Shown in pieces: positions 33,644-46,529 of a stretch of 64,000 nucleotides of DNA. The notes under the pieces are model-generated. The model was given only the letters and a program-made list of their open reading frames with translations, was not told the origin of the DNA and searched no databases. The translations under genes and the position numbers were made by a program. Origin of the DNA: Actinostola sp. cb2023 (Eukaryota; Cnidaria; Anthozoa; Actiniaria; Actinostolidae). Each line of letters begins with the position of its first letter. Position 1 is the first letter of the stretch. The DNA lies in NCBI GenBank assembly GCA_033675265.1, contig JAUJYZ010000416.1, positions 1-64,000 on the forward strand, read 5' to 3'.

Positions 33644-34694
33644 TTTCTGTCGAAATCGTAGTCTTACAATTGAATACTGATGCTAATACATGTACGTTTC
33701 ACTTGATCGCGACTATGGATGTAATAGGATATCCGTATACCCCACGCCTCCATCGTAGTAAAACATTAACTTATATTAACACATTAATATCACTTCACTC
33801 GTGCCCTGGTGCGATTGAGCACTGGGATGCACAGCATGCAAAATTAAAGACGCATTCTTATGGGTCTCCACCTTCCATTCGTGAGGAACTTGATCTGCTG
33901 AGGAGACAACATAATACTGGCCAGCTCAGAATTTGTATAAACGGCTGGTTAAGACGGTTGAGAGTGCTAGCAACATCGAAAATACATATTCAGATTTTGG
34001 GGAACTACTCAGTTTACGTGAGTTATTTTGACAGCTGAACTTGCCTCTTGATCTCCGGTGCTTCCTGATTAGTTTGTGATGTGTAATCTCTATCGTGGTC
34101 AGACTCGTTGTCTCCTTCTCCACATTCTCGACATGGACCAACAACAACAACAACAACATGCCAGTTGTGTTTTCCACCTCGTGCTTGGCCGTAGGCCTGG
34201 GCACGAGTAATTATCAGACAATGCTTAATTAATGTGTAATTAATTAATTAATTAAGGTCTGGATGCATTGTTTCAAAACCTACATAAAACAATAGAATTG
34301 GGGCGTGACAGGTTATTAATTTGAGCAAATGACACCAATCTATTTGAATTTGAAGAACAATTTTGAATGAAATCAATATAATATAATTTGTATGTAATCA
34401 TTGACATTTTGAAATAAGCGCTGTTGCATCCTCTTCTCGTTTTATCGTTCTTCTACTTCTTCTTCATCTTCTTTTTCTTTTTCTTTTTGTTTTCCTTTTC
34501 CTTCTTCTCTCCTTCTTTTATTTTGCAATGGGTATCTCTCGCCCATGTTGAATCAAATCATCTAGTGAAATTGAAAACAGTTATTTCTGGAAATCAACTA
34601 CAGTTGTATATTTATCAATGGTGCGAATACACTGTATAATATACATTTCCACATATGCTCGTTGATATGACCGCTCGATTTACATTTGCTTTAG

Positions 34695-34808
34695 ACTCTG
34701 AATGCAGTGGCAAGTTTCAATGTGTTGATGGTAGCTGTATTGATTGGTCAAATACCTGTAAAAATTCAAGCTTTTGTCAAGAGAACTCTCACAACCCAGT
34801 CATTTGTG
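34695..34808 (+). CDS. LDLa-like exon
   Basis: Encodes DSECSGKFQCVDGSCIDWSN followed by TCKNSSFCQEN and VIC: six cysteines with the F.C..G.CI...  pattern of an LDL-receptor class A module, though the acidic Ca-site (DCxDxSDE) is poorly kept. Acceptor TTGCTTTAG, donor GTAAGT, phase 1 at both ends, so it joins cleanly to the neighbours. Frame open here, broken in the left arm. Confidence 0.75.
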
Positions 34809-35211
34809 GTAAGTTTAATTTATCGTGAGTTTAATTGTGTGTACTGCATTGATGCATCATAAAAGCAGACATACAAAGTTGGCCAACATGTTTTTGTTTC
34901 TAAAAAGAAGAATGAAACCTCAGGACGAGACAACCGAGGAAACAGTGATACAGTGACATTGTTTCTCGTGATGTTTCTTTGGCTTGCCAAAAGAGCGGGA
35001 ACATTGATTTTCTTGAACGTGAAACAAATGAAATTTTAGTTACCTGCAAACAATTTTTTTCGTTTCCGAAGCAACTGTTGCGTGTGCGAGGAGATGAGTA
35101 ATTAAAAATATTTTTTGGAAACAAATCCATGAAAGTAGGTAAATGACTGATAAGCACAATAATTGGAAGGATACACAACATATTTGGAGCAACTCTTCTT
35201 CATCAATGAAT

Positions 35212-35300
35212 CGCCTCCCGTTTGGCTCAGTTGGTGTAGCATAGGTCTGTTGTGCATGACATCTCGGCTTGGATGACCATGGAAATCGAAGGGATGTAAA
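35212..35300 (+). repeat. tRNA-derived SINE-like sequence
   Basis: TTTGGCTCAGTTGGTGTAGC resembles a pol III box A (TRGCNNAGYnGG). A weak box-B-like GAAATCGAAGG follows at a tRNA-like distance. It cannot fold as a real tRNA; at best a decayed SINE head. Confidence 0.3.
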
Positions 35301-35446
35301 ATAAACACATAGGACGAAACAAACAGTCGGCTCCGTGCATACTCTTAGTGAGTGTCTCCAACGATGCTAAGTGTAACTGCCACGTGGATGCCAATTACGG
35401 CAAAAGCATACAACAATAATTATCATATATTTATTATTATTTAAAG

Positions 35447-35536
35447 TTGGACAGAATTGCTCTTTGAACAATATTGGATGCGCCGTCACTGGCAACAATC
35501 AAGAGCTAAAAGAAGATAATGTGTGCAGAGAGTCGT
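35447..35536 (+). CDS. Short Cys-containing exon
   Basis: Encodes VGQNCSLNNIGCAVTGNNQE and EDNVCRES, 90 nt, phase 1 at both ends, donor GTAAGT. Three to four cysteines suggest the tail of the LDLa-like region or a linker before MAM. No family recognised. Confidence 0.6.
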
Positions 35537-35781
35537 GTAAGTCTCTGTTGATCTTCTGTCGACCTTTTTTGTTTGTTTGTTTCATATATGATTATATACA
35601 CAATGTACAGATGTAGTGAACATTTGAATTCAACCAAGTACTACAGACATTTACTCAGCTGCCTAGTTGAAGCAAAAGGGAAATACCAGATCATCTTGTC
35701 AAAAAGGATAATGAATATGTAAAAGTAAAATTCCAAATGCATATGGATTGGAATGCTGATCATTTGTGAATGTTACCATGT

Positions 35782-35867
35782 AATTGCTCTTTCACTTCAA
35801 CGTAGGACTAACGCCCAAAACGTCAGTAAATTTAATACGTTTTTCCCAACAGTGTTAAAGTATCAAT
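35782..35867 (+). mobile_element. Penelope-like terminal repeat remnant (right-arm copy)
   Basis: Mirror of 29,215-29,300. Confidence 0.35.
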
Positions 35868-35933
35868 ATTCTACACAATAATATAATTGTTCTTTATTAC
35901 CAAAAATTACAGAAATACAATATGCATATAAAT

Positions 35934-36041
35934 GCTTCATTTCATAACAAAAGATCTGAATTAGTTACAAAATGCCGTCACGAGAACAAATTCTATGCAG
36001 CCAATCAGAAGAAACGCCACAACCGCAAGGAACGTACATGA
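35934..36041 (+). pseudogene. Penelope-like C-terminal fragment (right-arm copy)
   Basis: Mirror of 29,039-29,146; the ORF end and the CTGATGATCACC word after it are conserved. Confidence 0.65.
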
Positions 36042-36300
36042 ACTTTTGTCTGATGATCACCTAGAGCGTGAAACTCGAGTAACTTTTTCTTTGTCTTTAC
36101 ATTTTGTATAAATAAAACATGTATGGTAATAGCCAACCCAGAATATCTATGAGAGTTAAAAAGCTGGGAGGCTAGTTTTATAAATGTATTGATTGTTATA
36201 AATTTGTTGATTGTTATTCATCAACACAGTATCTGCTAATTTAACCGCTATTCCTTATCGTGGCACCATTAATTACGCTGATGTTATCCATTATTTTCAG

Positions 36301-36438
36301 TTTCGTGTACTTTTGAACACGGCTACTGTAGCTTTAAACGTGATCTCGATTTAAAGCTGAAGTGGATTATTAAACGTGGTCGAACTCCGACAATGTGGAC
36401 AGGCCCATCATATGATCACACTAAGTTAACTTCTAAAG
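36301..36438 (+). CDS. MAM domain, exon 1
   Basis: Encodes SCTFEHGYCSFKRDLDLKLK and MWTGPSYDHT: the MAM opening (C-FE...C) and the TGPS.DHT signature. Acceptor ATTTTCAG, donor GTATAC, phase 1 at both ends. MAM modules mediate adhesion or dimerisation on cell surfaces and in secreted proteins. Continues in the exon at 38,771. Confidence 0.85.
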
Positions 36439-36689
36439 GTATACACCTAATTCAAAAAACGTTGACAACGGGCGATCTGAAATGGATGATCTGAGATCAA
36501 GACGAATTATGGGAAACTGAGAGTCTTTCGTTAGTAACATGTCGAATTCATTCATTCGACCTCGAGCTTGGAATATCGCTTGGTGTTCGAACGAGATATG
36601 GCGAAGGTTAACGTGAATTTAAAAAGTTTCAGATCATCCAATTCAGATTGACCGTAATCAACGTTTTTTGAAATAGGCATATAATCATA

Positions 36690-37295
36690 AGTAATAGCAT
36701 GGCTATGAGGTTGATTAGTGATTAAATGTAACCGAAAGCCGATGGAGATTTTGTGGAAGTGTAGGCGGAGGGACTTTAAAAAAAAATATCACGAGGCTTG
36801 ATGAATATTTAATTACTGATCAACCGAAATTGCCGTGCTATTACTTGATAATAGCATGGCTTCCGAGGAAATAATAGTCATTTTGGTCACAAATCATGGC
36901 GGAGACACGCTGAAGTTGAAACGAAGTGAAAGTGCCCGAAAATTCGAAAAAAAATAACACTTCATGGAGTGTTAGCGTTGATAAGCAGTGCGCTAAAGGC
37001 AAGAAAAAAAGATTTCCAATTTTTTTTCACGGAAAATAAAGAATTCGGGTCTTTGCATATGGTCTGCTCATGCGCAGAGTCGAGGATATCGTATCCCACA
37101 TGTGTTGAACTCTTGAGTAATATGGAGTAGAGCCTGCTTTCAGATGTTAAAAAGAGAGTTTGGACAGAGTGGTCCAAGGTCCCGATGATTGTCATATGAG
37201 GGATAAGAACTCATGAGTGGTCATGAGGTACGAATAGTTTCTAATCGTACCTAATGATTATGCATGAGGTACGATTACTTTCTAATCGTACCTAA
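36690..37295. mobile_element. Fold-back element family, copy 3 (right-arm copy)
   Basis: Mirror of 27,785-28,390. Lies in the intron between MAM exons 1 and 2. Confidence 0.55.
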
Positions 37296-37330
37296 ATAAA
37301 TAACATTCCAGTGAATATTGTATGTACTTA

Positions 37331-38359
37331 AGGAAAGTGAAAACGAGAAGTGAATACATTTTGATGATGTTATAAACTAGTATATTTCGGCGACGATCTG
37401 CCTGTCGCCATCAACTGCCAGCACAAGTGAGCGTGTTACACGTAAGGGATGATATAAGTAAATAGTTGAATACAAACAAATAAATTAGTTTAATAAGCAT
37501 AATGGAGTAGATTGTCCTTGTTCATTAAGGTCGGGATTGTGTTCTAGAGCTTCAGAAATGTTCCTTTTCTTGTAGTGTTGGTAATTGTCTGCTAAAACTG
37601 AAAAATGTTCTTTAGTAACAGTCGGATGTCCTTTATTATTACAGTGTTTTTAAAAGGATGGCTGACTTTGTATCCCTTAAAACTATGGTCGTTGACGCGT
37701 TCTTGCAATCATCGGGCTGTTTCGCCAATGTAGACTTCGGAGCACTGTTGATCAAGGCATACCAGTTTGTACACAAGGTTATGTCTGTGTTCAAACAGCG
37801 TTTGATCTTTAACTTGGAAGCACGATGACATCTTACGTGATTGGTAGACGACTTTGGCTTCGACATCTGGAGGAAGGCTTTGATGACTGTACGCTTGAGT
37901 TTCTTGATGACGTTAGTACCCTTATCTCCTTTGTATGGTAGTGTGAGATAAACACAGTCTTGTGATTGGTCGGTTGTACCTGTTGTTCAGTATGGGTTAG
38001 GCGGTTTTGTCGTTCATGCATGTGTTTCCGTTTAACGTGTTCGCTAATTTTATTAATCAACCAATCAGTGTGGGTATCCATTGTTGTTATGGAAAACTTT
38101 CCTGAGGTGGGTGAGTTCTTCAAGTAGTTTATCAGTCGAGCAGATCGTATACACTCTAGATGTATTGATAATCCATCTGAGTGTGCCTCTCTTCCATGTG
38201 GCAGGTGCTGTTGTTGAGCAATGGATGTAAAGATCAGTATGAGTATTCTTTCTGTAGACAGTGGTCTCAAACCTGTCTTGGATGGCAACAGATCGTGGCC
38301 GAAATATACTAGTTCATAACATCATCAAAATGTATTCACTTCTCGTTTTCGCTTTCCTT
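37331..38359 (-). mobile_element. Degenerate Penelope-like element 2 (right-arm copy)
   Basis: Mirror of 26,721-27,749, with slightly different frame breaks (an extra shift after HKTV). Confidence 0.8.
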
Positions 38360-38770
38360 ATCAAATTGTATGTCCATAAATTCTCATGTATCTATGTACT
38401 TAGTTAGTGATGGGAACCCCCGGATGGGAATCTTTTCAGATTAATTAATTAATTAACCGAATTAAACAAATTAGACACAAACAGAGGTTATTCTCTTTAC
38501 GTTTAAGTTTAACGTTAACTATCCACATCGTAGCTCAGTAGCTGAATTACATGGATGATCAGTAAATTGTGTTAGAATTTGGGACGAATTTGTGAATACT
38601 GCGCGCATTTTAATTTTAACCTCCGTCAAAGAAAAATATATCATGCGTAAAAGCAATAACTATAATTGGATTCGACTACAGTTTTATGTGGCCTATAAGG
38701 TAGCGATATATAAATTGTATTTGACGTAAAATCATATTCACAAAAGAGGTTCCGTGTCTTTTGGTCTTAG

Positions 38771-39036
38771 GATCATATATCTACATCGAGGGATCAGATA
38801 GTAAAGTTGGCGACAAAGCAAGACTTGCGAGCGGATGGTTGAGTGCCAAAGAAACCCTATGCTTACAGTTCTGGTACCATATGTACGGCAGGGATATTGG
38901 TTCTCTGAGAATACTAATGAAAACCAATCAGTCAGAAGACGTCTGGCCTGTCATCTGGCACGAGAAGGGAAACGAATACGACGTGTGGAGATTTGGACAG
39001 ACACCTCTAAAACCAGACGGGATGAATAAATATCAG
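38771..39036 (+). CDS. MAM domain, exon 2
   Basis: Encodes GSYIYIEGSDSKVGDKARLA, CLQFWYHMYGRDIGSLRI and WRFGQTPL: the central MAM strands, including the FWYHMYG signature and the conserved Cys. 266 nt, phase 1 to phase 0, acceptor TGGTCTTAG, donor GTACAG. Unambiguous family match by motif. Confidence 0.92.
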
Positions 39037-39455
39037 GTACAGGGTTTGGGGTAATACGACAAGTATGTGTCCCTCGTCTGTTTGAGAAGTTTAATTGACT
39101 ACAATGTTAATTAGTCCTGTCAAAACTGCGCGCTCTTGGTATGTGTACATTTCGTGTAGATTGTGTGTGAATTGTAAATTAAATTTACTCGACATTTACA
39201 CGAAATTTATACGATATTTATACTGGTCAAGAGCTAGCGTGCACATGTGCACGTGATGTCAATTATGTGTACATTTCGTAGAAAAAAGGTTATATTAGTA
39301 ACTTAAAACATAAAAAAACCCAGATCACTTAGATAAATGAAATAAACAAGTTAACATTTATAAATTCCCCTGGTCTTACATTTCTTTAATATATGTTGCA
39401 CTCGGTTGAAACCTATGAACTTTATAATTACTGAAATTATTATCCTTTCTTGTAG

Positions 39456-39555
39456 ATCATTATAGAAGGTGAAGCTAAAGGAGGATTCCAGGGCGATATT
39501 GCAGTAGATGATATTAAAGTATATGATGGATCATGTCACAAAATAATTTCTGATA
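39456..39555 (+). CDS. MAM domain, exon 3
   Basis: Encodes IIIEGEAKGGFQGDIAVDDI then KVYDGSC, the classic MAM ending (EG..G....G.IA.DDI.....C). 100 nt, phase 0 to phase 1, donor GTAAGT. Completes one MAM domain of about 165 residues. Confidence 0.92.
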
Positions 39556-40409
39556 GTAAGTGTTTATTAGCTGCACCTGATTTGCTTTGTTATTGACGGT
39601 GTCTTTAATCTACAAGGCCGATGGGGGAAGCGCAGCTTTGAGAACATACTCCGTAACTTATTACTTTCGGTACTGAGATAAGGCCTCGGTGGTCAAAGAC
39701 GATAGTCGCGATCAACCATTAATCGGTTGATTAGTCAACTTTATAACGGTTGTCAATATGGCTTTGAAAATTCAAGCAAGAGTCTGATGCAAGTGTGATT
39801 GATGCAAACTTTCTAGCTTGTTCCCAACCCTAGAAGGAGAAGGAACCCTTCTACATACCAAGAAATGGAAGTCTTTATTGCTGGGTTTCAATCAGCTGAA
39901 TCTCAATATCTGGCCCCACATTGTGTTGGCACACTGGGCCACTATTTTCTTTCAGGCATTGACGCGAATGTTAGCTAATGTCGTGCTAAATACTAATTGG
40001 TGCCTGAAAACAATTTTGCATCTTCAACCTTAGTTTTAATAAAAATTAAGATTGAAGATACAGAATTGTTGCCATGAAGTATCGAACCTACAAACCGACA
40101 TTATATTTAATTGGAGCCAGTTCATCCATGGATGTCGCAATGTTAATTTGCAATGCGACACTCGGTCGCTGCGCGCAGGACAGTTGCTTGTGCGTTTTTC
40201 TTCCATTAATTGTAAATGTTTTAGCACAGCAATATTTGTCCATATTAATCTACAACTAATATGATGACCTGGCATTACTTATTACAAACAAGCCTGAAGC
40301 GAATAAAACAAGTACAGTCGAGGCGAGACGATAACTTAATTGTCCAGTAATGTCCATGAATGAACGGATTTAGACGCTTTTGCCTGACAGAACGGTAACG
40401 GTTTTACTC
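39556..40409. other. Intronic stretch with hairpin (right-arm copy)
   Basis: Contains the 24-bp-arm hairpin at about 40,009-40,070. No exon recognised. Confidence 0.45.
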
Positions 40410-43283
40410 TTAAGAGTGAGTCCAGGATAGGACCAGGTAGGCGTGGCACATGCTACCTCTCCGATTTTGATGAAACTTCACCAGTTGAAAGTGTTAGTCT
40501 AAATAATACACAAGCCAGAATAGTTTGAATTTTGGATCTATTCCGGGGGAGGTAGACCACCCTCCTCGCTTTTGGGTGTTACAACCCGAAATTCCATCGA
40601 AATATACACCAAAAGTAGACTACTCTCCTGGCCTTATTATCTTATAGATTTAATCCATACTTTACATGAGTATTACTACATCTACCGTTAGTTCATTGGC
40701 GGAAGAAAATTGGATTCAAACAAGAAGATGCATGTCAAGAGCTGTCAATCATCTCCCACGTCACACAACATTTTACAAAATGATAAAAATGTCCATTTTT
40801 GGAGTCAAATATCTCCAATGGTATAACTTACATGCTATATAAAAGGACACTATTATTTAGTCATATCCTTAAACTTACTACATCAGTAATAACATTTTTG
40901 GCCTCTGTTAATTTGCTTCAGTGCTGGCTATGAAAACTTCAGTGTCGCCACAGGGTACCCAACTCATGTTTTCCTTACAAAAATGCCAAAAACGTACATA
41001 TTAGCGATTATTTCATTGAATATCATTCTTTGTGAGGGTCGATATTGTCACAAAAATGTCTCAGAGAAAATCATCAAATCGAAACATATTTCTGTTAGAA
41101 TTTTTAACCAAAATTGAGTGACTATTTCTGTATAACTAATAGAGTTGGCAGTTTTTACGCTAGTCAGCTTGGTTTCCAGCTTCTACTTGCTTCATTGAGT
41201 AGCACGTTTCATTCAAGTATGAAAAAGGTATGCTTAAAGTTTTGTTTTGATGAAAATATATATACAAATCACGCTTTATAATTCAATTTCCCGTCGGATC
41301 TGCTCTCGTATCCTTTGAGTGGCCACCTCCTAAGTGATTTTGGAGGCTCCTGTGGCTAAGGTATGTTTTGACACATCCAACTTCTGGACAGGAAAATAGA
41401 GCATCACCTTTACTATCTGTGTTTTCTTCAACGACTTCATCTTCCTCCTCCACTACTGGTTCACCAGCTTTAGCAGGTTGTAGTTTTCGTGACACACGTC
41501 CTACTTCATGTTCGGGATCACTGAAGTCCTGCAGCACAGTTAGTTTTGTGGCTCGCTGCGGCTCTCCCATTTTCTCAAGTTGTGAGGCTGTGAAGTATTT
41601 CCCAGGACCTATGTTGTAAGCCTTCCAGACTCGTAGACCAGATGATTCGAACAACAAATTGTTGAAGGTCTGGATGCCAGTCAGAGAGTGTTTTGTCATG
41701 GTCTGGCATTTTTCATTTGTGGCTACAACAGCAACATAACAACCTTTCACACCACCATATGAATCCATGGCAGTCTTCATATCAGCAGCTGTATGGACAT
41801 TGTATCCTTCATTGACATATCGTCGAATATGACTCTTCAGGACCGCAATTCTTCGGTCACACACATCCTTGCCCGCCTGTGGATCACTGAAGTCGTACCG
41901 TCTCATGGTAACTCCAGTGCGTTGACCAAGGCTTGGAAGCGACAATGCGAGGAATCCGCAGTGATAGCACCCCGCATTGTCTGAGCGCAGGAACGCCTCA
42001 TTAAATGCGGGATTATTCTTGTGGATAGTTGTCAGGGTGTGTTCAATGATGGATATCACAGCAAACCAATTCTGTGTACACTGCTCAAACACGTGAACAA
42101 AGCTTTTTGTCTACAAAAGAAAATAATCGATCGATCATGCGATTGGTTTTCGGACCTTAGGTATAATTATGCACATCTCTGGGCGCATTTATCGTAAATT
42201 CAATTTCTTATATTAAAATATTCAAAACTACTATTATTGGAAACTGTACCTCAAGTTCGCCATCGTTTTGTTTGGTTATAGTAACTGAAACATGCCAAGA
42301 TTTGCCCCTCTTCCCAAACCAGTCTTTTTGTGTCTCGCGGAAGCTAGAAGGTAAAAAATTCATGGCCCAATCCATGATAACAACAACTTGATTTGAGGTG
42401 AGGCTATCGAATAGGTCAATCTTGGCAGAGGCCTGGTGCATGGCTCGCAGTACATGTGCTTTCCAGTCTTCTATCAAGGGTACAGCACTGTTTAACTCGT
42501 ACTGAATTTCTTCCAGTCTTTCTGAGTATTGTGTGCCACTGTAGATATGATAAGAATACGGTACCTTATTGCTATTGAAACATTACAGTTCATCCTCATT
42601 TTTCCAGATTTGCCCAGATTATAGCTGCGACGTATCTTTGACAAAGAGGTTGTAAAAAGTACTGGTTCTACTGATCAAACGATACGTATGTATAGAAGAA
42701 ATGCAGACAACAAGTCAAAAGTAAAGGAGGCAGCATTAATCTGTTAATTTATCATGGAAAACAAGACTAACCTGTGCTGAGAAATTTTGAGATTGACAAA
42801 TAATTCCAGCTCTAAAATTACATTCTTCAATTCCTCACAACGATCACAGGACATGGTATGTTTGTGAGAACATTCCACTCTAAACTGCGATTCTGATGAA
42901 CTCAGTGCAAAGCGTCTACAGTGATCTCCACAAGGGCTGTCTGAACTAACGTGTACTTTGCAATCTGTCTTTAGGTAGGCTTTAGAGCTTCGCAGTTGGC
43001 TTTCCATATTTTTTACCATATCATCTGTAAGTCCTAATGAAAGATAGCGCGTTAGAATTAGTTTACTGTTTGTATTACTACATGCATGTCATGGGTTTAA
43101 CATACCAAATTTTCGAAGAGATTCAGTTACGTTTTCAAGAGACTGAATTGCCGAGACACCATCAGCTGTGTTGCTGTCAAGACCAGCCAGAGATTTCTTT
43201 TTCGAGGCTGCACAAACCTGACAAGTGAACTTCCTTTTACTTACATGTACACCGAGACATATACAATATATATTATTCACCTA

Positions 43284-43477
43284 CAATCCCTTGCAAAAAT
43301 GCTTGACGGCTCTGGGATGATTGCCAAAGCATCCGGAACGGACAGTCTGCTCAACATTGGAATTACTCAGGAACGACAAACGTCACAAACAACCAGGAAA
43401 ATAAACGGAAATGAGATTCAATTCTCACTTTTGCTTTTTGCTATACCTGGTGGTGTCAACTGATTTGCAAGGGATTG
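43284..43477. mobile_element. TA MITE in transposase intron (right-arm copy)
   Basis: Mirror of 21,602-21,792; 3 bp longer. Confidence 0.75.
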
Positions 43478-44166
43478 TAGCTATCAAGTCAATGAGTAAA
43501 TTCGAGTAATCGCATAGCCTACCTGAAGAATGTTGAAAAGCGCTGATCGATGAAGTGGTTCGAAATCCTCCTCTGCACAGTATGATTGGTATATTTTTAT
43601 TATTCTAGAGGCAACGACTGTTCTGACTACATTTGGTATTTCAAGCTTTTCCCCATTTGACAACTTCATTAGGCTTTGGTTCCGTATGCAACGTCTTGCA
43701 TGAAGGTTGGACTTGATATAAAGTCAAGGAAATGGTCAACTTTTTCTGGGTGCATGCGGCATCGACGTAAAGTTGGCATTTCTATGGCCTGGCCTGGCCC
43801 AACCATAGACGCGTGTTTTCTGGCTTCGTCAATACGCCATTTCTTCAATCCTGGCTTTGATTTGGAGTGATTTGCAACAAAGATAGAAAGGATTTGCTGC
43901 CTGGTGTACCATGAGTTTGCTTCTTCATATAGCTTCACCAGCTTCGAAAGCAAACTTCCTTCAGGCCCCTCTCCTGCTGGTATATCAGAGCTATACTTGT
44001 TGACAATTTGCTGCAACAGCTTGTTTGATTGACCTGGTGCAATGGCATCGAGAGCCGCATTAACAACCTGGAAGCCCTTTTGTCGGTAATATCGACTTGT
44101 GCGTGACGAGTCTTCTAGAGCCGTTTGAAGTTGTGATCTAACAGGACTGACTGATCCTCTTGTTGC

Positions 44167-45562
44167 ACGTCGGGCACAAATGACCCCCAAATCGGCAATG
44201 TTAAACGGCCTCTTTTACATTAACCTTCGTATTTTCAACAATTTGACATCAATTGGGATGAAAGTTTCGGAGGTTGCTTACTACATGTAGTGTTTTATTT
44301 TGGCATGCTAAAAGTTACCACTGACGTAATTGTGACGTCATCACGAATTGTTACATTTCTCGGGAAAATCGAGATCACATTAAAACGTTCTGAAAAGTAG
44401 ATATTTCGAAAGAGAATAACATTCTCTAAAACTTGGTGCAATTTTTATCTCGTTGCGATAATTTATGGCTGAGTTATAAAGGATATTCATTTTATGATGA
44501 CGTCATAGAAATGACGTCACCTAAATAGCATTAAAGCTTTACGGAGTAATGAAAATCGATGAAATGACGTTCTCGTGATCATTTATGGTTAATAATAGAT
44601 GTTTGTAATGGACGAAGCTAAAATTTTGGTCCACGATCTCTATTAGGGATATTTTAAAATATTGGTGACGTCATTATGACGTAAAATAAATCTGTCAATA
44701 TTTTTGATTAATATTTCTAATACTTATCTTCAAAAAATCAAAAATCTAAAACGATACGATTTGAGGGGCTTCTTAGTTCTTTCAATATGCAAAGTGTGAA
44801 CACAAAATATTTTCAAACAAAAAAGTTGAATGAAGAAGTTATTTCTATATATATTGTTCATAATTTCCCAAATCAATTATATAGAGCCATTCGTAAATAA
44901 ACTTCTTCATTCAACTTTTTTGTTTGAAAATCTTTTGTCTTCACACTTTGCATATTGAAAGAACTAAGACGCCCCTCAAATCGTATCGTTTTAGATTTTT
45001 GATTTTTTGAAGATAAGTATTAGAAATATTAATCACAAATATTGACAGATTCCCGTATGTCATAATGACGTCACTAATATTTTAAAATATCCCTAATAAA
45101 GATCGTGGACCAAAATTTTCAGCTTCGTCCAATACAAACATCTATTATTAACCATAAATGATCACGAGAACGTCATTTCATCGATTTTCATTGCTCCGTA
45201 AAGCTTAGGTGACGTCATTTCTATGACGTCATCATAAAATGAATATCCTTTATAACTCAGCCATATATTACCGCAACGAGATAAAAATTGCGCCAAGTTT
45301 TAGAGAATGTTATTCTCTTTCGAAATATCTACTTTTCAGAACGTTTTAATGTGATCTCGATTTTCCCGAGAAATGTAACAATTCGTGATGACGTCATAAT
45401 TACGTCAGTGGTAATTTTTAGCATGCCAAAATAAAACACTACATGTAGTAAGCAACCTCCGAAACTTTCATCCCAATTGATGTCAAATTGTTGAAAATAC
45501 GAAGGTTAATGTAAAAGAGGCCGTTTAACATTGCCGATTTTGGGGTCATTTGTGCCCGACGT
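44167..45562. mobile_element. 1,396-bp palindromic MITE (right-arm copy)
   Basis: Flanked by GTTGC at 44,162-44,166 and 45,563-45,567. Several base substitutions against the left copy cluster at about 44,400-44,690. Confidence 0.9.
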
Positions 45563-46501
45563 GTTGCGTTTCTTAGGAAATTGTTCAGAAACACCAGATT
45601 GTGTTGTATTCGAGGAGTTTGTTCCCATTCTTGTGACGTCTCGCCTTCGTTGACTGAAGATTCTAGTGATGTGTACAGGTATGATCCTACTTCCGCATCA
45701 CTGTTAGTTGTATCATGGATAGCATCCAGATGTTCGTGCTAAAAAGACAGGAAATCAGATTAAGTTGACGTTTTTGTCTGAATTAACGGAAATAATGCTT
45801 TACTTTAATGCCAACCTGATTTAGGGCTTCTGTCATATTTATTCCACGAGACTCCTCGACATAAGTACCTGTTCCTGGAATTGTCAACTCTATTTGTTCA
45901 ACCTGCGAATCGATCAAATTTATTATTGGTTGTTACTGATACCATATTCAAATTCACAAGCATATATACATCATTTATATTAACTAAATTAGATCTGTCT
46001 GCACAAGAAATGATAAAATCAATGGAAAATTATCTATGTCTACCTCATGACTCGCTGTAGCCAGCGTAAGACATGCTTGATCAGACTCAAACTGGCAATG
46101 CATTTATTCTACCTGTAGTAAGAAAGACCATATTAAAAACTGGAAATCTTTGTTATGTTTGAATACGCACTAGCTTAAAACCATACACTGCAACTTACCT
46201 GAGTATTCTCAGTTCCCTGTTCTCTAATTTTTGATGCGTGATTAATACGGCAGGCTTTACAGATACCTACAGTAAATTAGAAAACTATAAAACATAAAAT
46301 TATAAATCATTTAAAAATTCCCGCAAAAAAATCCCTTCAATTATAAGCCTAGCCGATTTTTAAGCGCAAATTTATGCGAAATTTTACGGTATTTTGTGAT
46401 GTTTTTAGCGAATTCGAAAGGACCGCATAAGGTGAGTATCGGGGCATTGCACGTGTCACGCAATCTCGGAGATCTTCTTCATGATATGCTTTCCTCAGGG
46501 T

Positions 46502-46529
46502 GGGGGAGGGGGGGGGGGGGGGGGGGAGG
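46502..46529. repeat. Poly-G run, interrupted (right-arm copy)
   Basis: G run with two A interruptions, shorter than the left-arm poly-C. Confidence 0.9.
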
